Shown here in pieces: positions 57,501-64,000 of a DNA stretch of 64,000 nt. Source of the stretch: Thereva unica (taxonomy: Eukaryota; Arthropoda; Insecta; Diptera; Therevidae). Under the pieces are notes generated by a model. The model had not been told where the DNA came from, did not search any database, and saw only the letters and a program-made list of their open reading frames with translations. Each line of letters starts with the position of its first letter. Position 1 is the first letter of the stretch. Where the stretch lies: positions 2,830,001 through 2,894,000 of the forward strand of contig OX465281.1 in NCBI GenBank assembly GCA_949987705.1. Reading direction: 5' to 3'. The translations under genes were made by a program, and so were the position numbers.

Positions 57501-59890
57501 TGTTCCATGCCTTTGGCTAAACTTCTGTTCAAACGCCTGTTTCATACTTTCATAATTTATCGTGGCTCTTGGAAACTATACCGAAAAAGGGAGACTTTAG
57601 CAACCCCTCTAACTACTGCCCAATAACAATCACTCCTATTCCCTCCAATATCGTAAGGATAACAATATACAGGAAGCTTATAGAATATTTATTCCTAGCC
57701 CTGTCTGGTCTAGATATCTCCAAGGCTTTTGATAAGAGTATAGTACCTCGCTCTGTTAACTAAACTCCAAGCTGTTGATATTGATACTGTTCTACGGAAC
57801 TCTATTGAGTTTTTCTGGCCATATCACTTCAGTTTTGCTGACTTCTGTACTGTTATGATTCTGATAATGTAAGACACGTATGCGCCAAACATTTTCTGCA
57901 TGATCGCCAACTCATGCCCAATTCAATCAGCAGGGAGCTCATTTTTTATTGGGGCCGCAAGATTCATGTTGAATTCAACGCATCAATAAAACCTGTACCA
58001 CCATTCCTCCCGTTTCAGTGGACGACCTAGAACTAATCGCCGCACTTTCTCTTAATATTCTTGACATAACCCTAACTGAAGATCGGCGTTCGGATAATCA
58101 CACATTCCAAGTTGCTAAACAAAAATCCCATTGAGATAGACCTTAATAACCTCGAGACTCTGGCGAGCAGCACGTCTATACAAAGGACAAATCTACTGAT
58201 ACTGCTCTTCACTCATTGGTTTCAACCATTGAAAAATACCTCGAGGTCAAGGAGTATACATTAGTAGCATTTCTTGACTAGAGGGAGCGTTTAACAATAT
58301 ACTCCCGGACGCCATTACCCTGGCCTTGATAGAACAGGGGATCGAGCCTTCGCTGGTGTTTGATCCACCAAATGCTTACTGGCAGGATGGTGAGCTTGAC
58401 CCTAGGCGACAACTCGGTCTGAAGGCCCGTAAATAGACGCACTCCGCAAGGAGGAGTACATTCACAGCTAATATCGGTCGTGACTGTGAACCGCTGCTGC
58501 TGCGGCGCAAGGGGTCAGTGGGACATCACGTCCTGGCGTAAGCGTCTTCCACCACAGCCTTCAATTACGGCCCCCAAAAAATACATTAACACGGCGCAAT
58601 AGCTTCAATCGTTTTCGTATTACAGCCCTCGAAACGCAGGGATTGACGTACGTTCTTTAACGTCTATTATAATGCCGGCCTAATAGGACGCCCTACACCT
58701 TGACTGCGTCCACTTTATAAGAAAAAAATATAAGACGTGGTAATAAGTCCGTCATCCCACTATCCTGTGTCCAACAATCGGAAATCGATGTTTAGTTCTT
58801 TTAATTGACATTTTCTGTTATACTATATTTTTATAAAAGCTACCAGTTTTAGTTTGGTTTTAGTGCTTTCATCCCACATTCAAAAATAACTATTTTTTTC
58901 CTTTCCATATTTTTGAACAATGCATTAATAGAAAACCCTTTTTAAATATGAATATAACTATTAAACACGTGCATCTAATAAAACTCCATTTTACATTACA
59001 GCCAACTCAAAATGGACGCAATTAGTCGAAATACAGCTTCTGTCGCTCAGGATTTTCATAATGCGGGAGGCGTAAAATTTGAAGTTATTACATGCAAACC
59101 GTCAACAAAACCAGCTGCTTATTTGCATAAGCAAGAAAATAACAATTTGACTGATCGTCGAAATGAGAACAACGAAATTTATGATGATTTAAAGTGTCAG
59201 AGAAAGGCGATGTCCATATTTTACAAGAAACAGGAGAAGCAGCTAATGAAATCGCCTCCCGCGTACTTAAAAACAAGTAAATTAAACCCCTCAAAGGGAC
59301 ATCGCCTAAATCTGACGCAAGACAAAGAGAATACCAACTCGATATTCTCCAATATGGAATATCAAAACCTGACAAAACTCGAGGTGCAGTTCCAGAACTA
59401 TGTGAAAGAGATAATAAGCAAATACTACGCGGAAACACCCCTTCTATATCCAAATGCTGTTCTAAGCCCAAAGCCAAGCGAAACCGAAAACTACATTGAA
59501 TATCTGCGCAGCAAGGGTGACATCACCTTAACTATAGCTCCAAGAAGTGAAAATACAAATCCAATAACGGATATGCAGATTGCTGCCACGCACGAGAAAC
59601 GCAATCGCAAGCAAGCTCAGCCCAAGAAGATAGCACAGTGCGAGATAATTATGGCCAGACTGCGCGACAAGTACTTGAAGAAGCTGGTCGACCGGAAGAA
59701 ATCGTGCATCACCTGCACGAACGTTGTCAATAATCATATGCTGTTTTTCCCATATCACAGCCCTGGTTCGCTCGCTTTTCATCGACTATGGAAGCATTTC
59801 CCGAGGACTAACAAGTGTCATCTATGCCATCAGCAATTCCTGAGAAAATACAGCCTTAAGGTTCATCTAAAAACTAAGCATAAGTTGTGA
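54506..59890 (+). CDS. chn: charlatan, C2H2 zinc-finger transcription factor, five coding exons
   Basis: Exons 54506-54697, 54756-55957, 56035-56154, 56229-56519 and 59002-59890; all introns are GT-AG, phases agree, product 897 residues. The N-terminus (EDMFKEITRKLYGEETGNGL), KSEDHLTTAFGLAALMQNG, the fingers and the MDAISRNTASVAQDFHNAGG block are as I remember Drosophila Charlatan. C2H2 fingers lie at about 245-265, 273-294, 392-412, 418-439 and 444-465. The last His of finger five is encoded across the exon 2/3 junction, which confirms the splice. Long N/S/Q-rich linkers separate the pairs. The final exon ends with a lone C2H2 finger (C874, C877, H890, H895), preceded by an atypical Cys/His cluster (837-867). 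Charlatan is a nuclear transcriptional regulator of proneural and neural genes in flies, likened to vertebrate REST. Retaining intron 4 would give an alternative hydrophobic tail ending at 56739. Confidence 0.95.
56520..59001 (+). other. chn intron 4, 2.48 kb, transposon-filled
   Basis: The donor CG|GTACTT follows the codons for D-Y-T and the acceptor TTACATTACAG precedes CCAACTC; joining restores R-Q-L-K-M-D-A-I-S-R-N-T. The other chn introns are 58-77 bp. The middle is LINE debris, while the first 250 and last 300 bases look free of repeats. The donor has GTAC instead of GTAAG and is weaker than the others. Confidence 0.85.
57235..58520 (+). mobile_element. LINE fragments within chn intron 4
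   Basis: Plus-strand RT words occur in order: KLGSNKSIGLDNIAP (57285-57330), then an inserted repeat on the minus strand (57335-57530, same family as 8010-8175), then ETIPKKGDFSNPSNYCPITI (57569-57630, RT start). SGLDISKAFDK (57697-57730) is motif A. A different, R1-like fragment at 58195-58400 reads TDTALHSLVSTIEKYLEVKE and VAFLD, a stop, then a GAFNN-like word. At least three insertions are layered here. Confidence 0.8.
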
Positions 59891-60160
59891 GACGTTATAA
59901 GTATATATATATAGTTCCAGAAGCGTTCATTTTTTTCCATTTACTTTTACTAAATTGCGACTGTTTTAAGTTTAAGTTGACCATTATTTATGTTATAATG
60001 TACCTGAAGTTAATTTGGTTAGGTTAGTTACGTGCATTTTTACTGTATAAGTTCATTTTTTAGTACATTGTGAAATAAGACCGAAAATGTTAAAGTGTAA
60101 TTTTGCCCAATCGAAGAACTTGGCAGTTTTATTTTTATTAGAATTTCTAATAAACTTAAA
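59891..60160 (+). terminator. chn 3' untranslated region with AATAAA
   Basis: After the TGA at 59888-59890 the sequence is AT-rich and contains AATAAA at 60149-60154, a plausible polyadenylation signal about 260 bases downstream. An earlier variant signal cannot be excluded. Confidence 0.5.
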
Positions 60161-60299
60161 TTTATGTAATTTAGCGGTACTTTTAATCACCTTTAAGTTT
60201 TTCTGTTTAAGTCCATTCAAATTAACACGGTTTACCAAATTAAGACAGGTTTAAGTGTGCTGATATAATGCGATCTCTGAATGTATGTTATAAAAAGTC

Positions 60300-60570
60300 A
60301 ATTATTGAACTACAGGGTTTTTTTTCTTTTATATATGAATGCTATCAGTATTGGACTTGCCTCCTGCAACATCCTGCTCCAGAACTATCGATCCCTAGCT
60401 TAAAGCCTCCAATTTCTTATACACACTTGGTCTTCTTTGCCATCTGCACGTCATTTGTGTCCGCCTGGTCATCACTGGTACGTTGAACATGTCCTAACCA
60501 TCGAATTCTGTTCATTTTTATAGTTTTGATGATGTTTGGATCTTAATACAACTGATACTTGCTTCTTTCT
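60300..60570 (-). mobile_element. LINE C-terminal fragment
   Basis: The minus strand reads NRIRWLGHVQRTSDDQADTN-like words near 60520-60440, the R-x-x-W-x-G-H-V tail of RTE-like LINE proteins. Decayed and short. Confidence 0.6.
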
Positions 60571-60748
60571 TCATTCCATTTTGTTAGGTATTGAGTCTAA
60601 AGGCTCCGCGGCTATTTCGCTTGGCCTATTGCAATACACTCCTATACCTCAAATTTGTAGTCCAGACGGCTTGAGCGGGTACATAGGTCTGCCTAGCGGC
60701 TTGTCGTTTAAGACATAACTGTTTGAGCAAGACCTAGTTGAACAATGA

Positions 60749-60868
60749 GGCTGCATTCGAAAATTGGCAGCACATCATTCAAAAAATCAAACCGCTGCAG
60801 CCGGGCATATAAATCCTGCAGCCGATACTGCCAATTCTGCGCAGCTGGCTGAATTTTCGAATGCAGCC
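60749..60868. mobile_element. 120-bp MITE
   Basis: The ends are GGCTGCATTCGAAAATT on both sides (inverted, 17 of 17) and TGA flanks the element at 60746-60748 and 60869-60871 as a 3-bp target duplication. The interior contains further CTGCAG dyads. No coding capacity. PIF/Harbinger-like is possible by duplication length. Confidence 0.85.
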
Positions 60869-60929
60869 TGAGACCCTACTCCTGTTATCGAGGGGCATTC
60901 ACAGAGAGCAAAAAGAGCACACTCATCCT

Positions 60930-61190
60930 ACAGGTGGGGTCCTTCTCCCTTCCTATCTTCCTGGTTATACAGGGCGCAGTGGCCGGTAATCAAGCCGCCA
61001 AGCGTCCTGAGATTACTACTGTCAAATTTGCATTCACTTTCCTGCCTGGCCAGGGGTATCCGCCTTTTCATTGCCTTTCAAGTCCCGATGACCCGGAACC
61101 CAAACAAGGGTAACTTACTTGAGAAGCCCCATCTCACCAAGGACACCTTGTGTATACCCAGACTAATTCATAATCGATACTAAGGGAGTT
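60930..61190 (-). mobile_element. LINE RNase H fragment
   Basis: The minus strand reads VTLVWVPGHRDLKGNEKAD at about 61115-61055, the conserved RNase H segment of I/R1/Loa-type LINEs. It is a close relative of the 1904-2770 copy in the same domain. Just to the right (61190-61245) lies a plus-strand LINE tail of the GAGGGATTAAG type. Confidence 0.8.
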
Positions 61191-61690
61191 GTCGCGCAAA
61201 ACAAAATCCACTAGAGGTCAAACATTTCCGTGAGGGATTAAGTAAGTAACCACAAACATTGCCTTGCTCCTATCCATAGCTACGGTAGCGTGTGTTGTAA
61301 GTAGCTTCCTTTTCCCGCTGAATTTCAATCTGCAACCATTTTCCTCCAATTGACCAGTGTTCTGTGAAAATCGCCACGACGTTTCTGCAATCCAGTAACC
61401 AGTGAAGAGCGATTCTATACTTCGTAGGCAAAAAAGAGAGCTTTTAACCGGCCTAATGCCTTCATAGCCGCTTTTTATGTGATAGTCTAAGCTCAGATGT
61501 CACCTTCATACTTAACTACATTGTTAACTGCATCCGAGCTTGTAGAAGCTAACTCCCTCTCAACCTCGACGACTGTTAGTTCACCCAAGCTCTCACTGTG
61601 CTCTTCATCCGAGTTAGCCTCTTCGTTAGATGATGTCGTTTTGAAAATCGTTATCCATGCCTGCCTTTTAGTCCAAAATAGAGTTTATAG

Positions 61691-62204
61691 TCAACTCTTT
61701 CGAGCTCTTCTAGGCACAGTGTTCGAGATACTCGAGCAATTTGCCCCCTCACGAACTCCATGACCCTCTCTGATGTCGGCCCAGAGAAAGTCCGGGAGTC
61801 CGTCAGTACAAGAATTGGCATCGGTTTGTGCCACTCGAAGGTGGTCCTTCACTACTTCGCTCATTGGCCTGTTATCTATTGAGCCTGATTGTCGGGCTCC
61901 TGAAGAAGCTTCCCAAACTATGGTTGATAATGTGTGCTTTGTTGCTTTGTGGTTATTATTTGTAGGCGCTGAGCTATCTTGCCGGGATATCTCCCTTTCC
62001 TGCTGTCCTTGTATTTTGGAGCGCTTTCCACTCAACTGCTTGAAATTTGTTGATTTTGAATTTCTTCGAGATGGTACTGGCGGCCTCATTCTCTGTAATT
62101 CTACCGTGAACGAAGAGGGTGGGATTGCACCTTATCTTGCGGATAGACGCTCGCGATCTCTCCTCAGATGTGCCATTGCCACTGTGGCTGGTGACTCCTA
62201 GCAC
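61691..62204 (-). mobile_element. Probable LINE ORF1 remnant
   Basis: Two overlapping minus frames (62204-61974 and 62089-61691) are rich in Lys/Arg/Ser/Gln and include MSEVVKDHLRVAQTDAN. This resembles the conserved aliphatic strand of LINE ORF1 proteins. The same orientation as the RNase H piece at 60930-61190 would fit one deleted LINE. Support is weak. Confidence 0.4.
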
Positions 62205-63290
62205 GCCTGTGGTTATGTGCCTGATTTAGAACTACTGTGGTCGGTATTCGCAAAGCTAGAGGAAAGCGGTTCGTAGTCCTAGGCCTGGTACGTTGCTATG
62301 TCGAGTCGTTTGTGCATTATTGTTGTTCATGTTGTTCCCATGAGTAAAACAGGAAATGAAGCCCCCTTGGGAGTGCCGCATAACAGAATAAAGCACTTGT
62401 ACACAACGACCTTGTCCGGTCATCGGCAGAGACCATTTGCGTATTTATACCCACTGGTTGACCATTCAACCTTCGGCACGGTACCTCTACACCTTGGCTT
62501 GATAGTCGCGACTCAGACTATGGTTACTCGTTGCCAAGCGCACCGCTTTTGCTGCTTGTAGTAGTGTCTTCCAAGGTGAAGCGTTGTGTAGTGAACGAAG
62601 ATGTATTTTCGTGAATTGAGAAAGGTTGAGAATGTTTGGACATATGCAGAGGATGAACAAAAAGAAAAAGACAAAGGAAGTATACAAAACGGTGCAAATG
62701 GGACAGTTGGAAAGGGTCGGCCTCAGGGAACATACCTCAATTAGATCGAGGCCAGCTTAGGAGTACCTTAATTAAGTTAATAATAATGTACCTACCTATA
62801 TAGTTAATGTTTAAAAATTTGGATCTGAGTTTGCCGATTACTGCTTTGCACTATAAGCACGTTCAAGGCGCCCACAAAATTGGTTATATAAACTCAGAGC
62901 GACCGGGACATACACCTCATAAATATATAATCAGATAACCAAAACAAAGTCTGGAAAATATGTAATTTCATTATAGATATTGGCGATCACTGCGAAAATG
63001 GTTTGTTTAGACCTTCGCCGTAAGCTTGCTTCCAGTATAAACTCATTCGAGGAGTGATTAAATGAATGTAATCTTTACAAATGCGAGCAAGAATTCCACA
63101 GCAGTGTTATGACCAATATTTACGGAATATCATCGGCAGTGGAGTTCTTGTGATCCACGACGTACATGTGATGAAATATGATCCAATTTATAACCTCATC
63201 ACCACCAATGATTACCATCAAAAACCACCAAGCTAGTACTTGTGGAAAACCCTTATTAAAAATCATATCAATAACAAATGCAAATACCTC
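62205..63290. other. Anonymous noncoding DNA
   Basis: No recognised protein, repeat end or inverted repeat. The minus frames 62487-62733 are hydrophobic or basic chance frames. The last 300 bases are AT-rich and lead to the 3' side of Rpb12. Confidence 0.35.
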
Positions 63291-63298
63291 TAATGAAG

Positions 63299-63304
63299 TT
63301 TATT
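63299..63304 (-). terminator. Polyadenylation signal of Rpb12
   Basis: AATAAA on the minus strand, about 70 bases beyond the Rpb12 stop codon. Confidence 0.6.
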
Positions 63305-63374
63305 TATGTTTAAATTAAAGTAAAAAATAGCAAAGCAAGAAATTGTAATCAAATTTGTTTTCTTCTCCCAGTCG

Positions 63375-63669
63375 TCAGCGAGCATCGAACACTACAACTA
63401 GAAAGTATATAATTAATGAGTTTACTGCTTAAATAGAAATTATTTTATTAATTACGTCTTTTAGTCCTCTTTTTGTACATAATACGATACCCGCATTCCC
63501 TGCATCTGATGGGGTCTCTTGGGCGCATTTCGTTCTCGTGGTGGCATTCTAAATTCATAGAGAAAAAAGGGCGAATAAACAAAAATATGAGTTTTCTAAA
63601 TTTCTTACCTCCGCAAACATAAACCATTGCAGTTTTCAAAACAGTATCTTTGGACGTAGATTCTGACAT
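63375..63669 (-). CDS. Rpb12: RNA polymerase I/II/III subunit RPABC4 (Rpb12), three exons
   Basis: Exons on the minus strand: 63669-63609, 63548-63456 and 63397-63375, separated by 60- and 58-bp GT-AG introns. The joined product has 58 residues. It carries the zinc ribbon with Cys pairs in [12 protein letters not shown] and [18 protein letters not shown], followed by the conserved C-terminus LVVFDAR. This small subunit is shared by all three nuclear RNA polymerases and binds zinc at the interface with the large subunits. The last exon is only 23 nt including the stop. Reading straight through the second donor would instead end after two more codons (R-N) and lose the conserved LVVFDAR, so the three-exon model is preferred. 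An AATAAA follows the gene. Confidence 0.95.
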
Positions 63670-64000
63670 TTTATTTAATTTTAATTCAACTTAAAAAATA
63701 ATAAATCTCTGGCGGTTCTGATGTTTAGCACGCGCGAACCAAAACTTGAAAATGGAATCAAGAAACGTCAAAGCTCGCACAAGCAATATTAATGGTCCTG
63801 TTCTACACGTTCAAATTTTCATTCAACTTTGAACATTTTTCACCACAAACCAAACTGGTGAAAACTAAAGCCCGCAAGAACAATGCAACGCTGCAAACAA
63901 AAGTCTTTCTATTAAGCCTGAACTACATTGAAAAGCAGTGCAGTGCAGCACTGTGCAGTATATTGCAGTGTTTTATTAGAGAACGCGTGGTAAGACACAT
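63670..64000. other. Upstream flank of Rpb12
   Basis: AT-rich 5' leader and promoter region of the minus-strand Rpb12; no TATA box at a convincing position. A CAGTGCAGTGCAGCACTGTG dyad lies near 63940-63960. No other gene. Confidence 0.35.

Noticed and set aside
59012..59890. Separate gene starting at the ATG 59012
   Set aside because: The sequence before the ATG (Q-L-K) is in frame after a good acceptor at 59001, and the block MDAISRNTASVAQDF belongs inside Charlatan.
63448..63669. 73-residue intronless form of Rpb12
   Set aside because: It translates the first intron ([10 protein letters not shown]...) and stops two codons after KRTKR; removing the two introns restores the exact conserved 58-residue protein.

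Overview
The window is eukaryotic nuclear DNA, most likely from a fly (Diptera) with a large, repeat-rich genome. The reasons are spliced genes with GT-AG introns, a protein that closely matches the insect Charlatan zinc-finger factor, and a dense layer of insect-type transposons (R1/I/Jockey-like and RTE-like LINEs, Helitron, hAT, Tc1/mariner, MITEs and tRNA-derived SINEs). I saw no prokaryotic operons, CRISPR arrays, rRNA genes or intact tRNA genes. Species cannot be fixed from the sequence.

Three host genes can be supported exon by exon. (1) On the minus strand, 30872 to 28043, six coding exons join in frame to an 846-residue secreted, possibly membrane-anchored protein that I do not recognise. 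(2) On the plus strand, 54506 to 59890, five coding exons join in frame to an 897-residue C2H2 zinc-finger protein, charlatan (chn). Its fifth finger is completed across a splice junction, and its fourth intron is packed with LINE debris. (3) On the minus strand, 63669 to 63375, three exons encode the 58-residue RNA polymerase subunit Rpb12 (RPABC4). Its last coding exon is only 23 nt.

Layout. 0-3.2 kb: anonymous DNA and a LINE end with RNase H. 3.2-5.2, 9.2-11.1, 14.4-17.4 and 19.5-21.6 kb: islands of apparently unique noncoding DNA. 5.3-9.2 kb: SINE, degenerate repeats, a LINE endonuclease piece and a hairpin element. 11.1-14.4 kb: an R1-like LINE split by a 2.7-kb TG...CA element with a 4-bp target duplication; that element holds a Helitron fragment and a 48-bp minisatellite. 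17.4-19.3 kb: an RTE-like reverse transcriptase relic. 21.6-27.5 kb: diverged repeats, a MITE with long terminal repeats and a mariner relic. 28.0-30.9 kb: the secreted-protein gene. 31.5-37.1 kb: two hAT-type elements with 8-bp target duplications, each hosting further inverted-repeat elements, then a mariner-like relic. 38.5-54.2 kb: mostly LINE relics on both strands, one SINE, one Tc1 relic, and a cleaner island at 49.0-50.6 kb that could be the chn 5' region. 54.5-60.2 kb: chn. 60.3-63.3 kb: LINE relics and a 120-bp MITE. 63.4-63.7 kb: Rpb12.

The three genes are not an operon-like unit. One is a transcriptional regulator, one a general polymerase subunit, one an unknown secreted protein. 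Most interest in the window lies in the nested transposons, whose insertion order can be read from target duplications, and in the unassigned secreted protein. I did not find a convincing new multi-gene system. Element boundaries given without target duplications are approximate.
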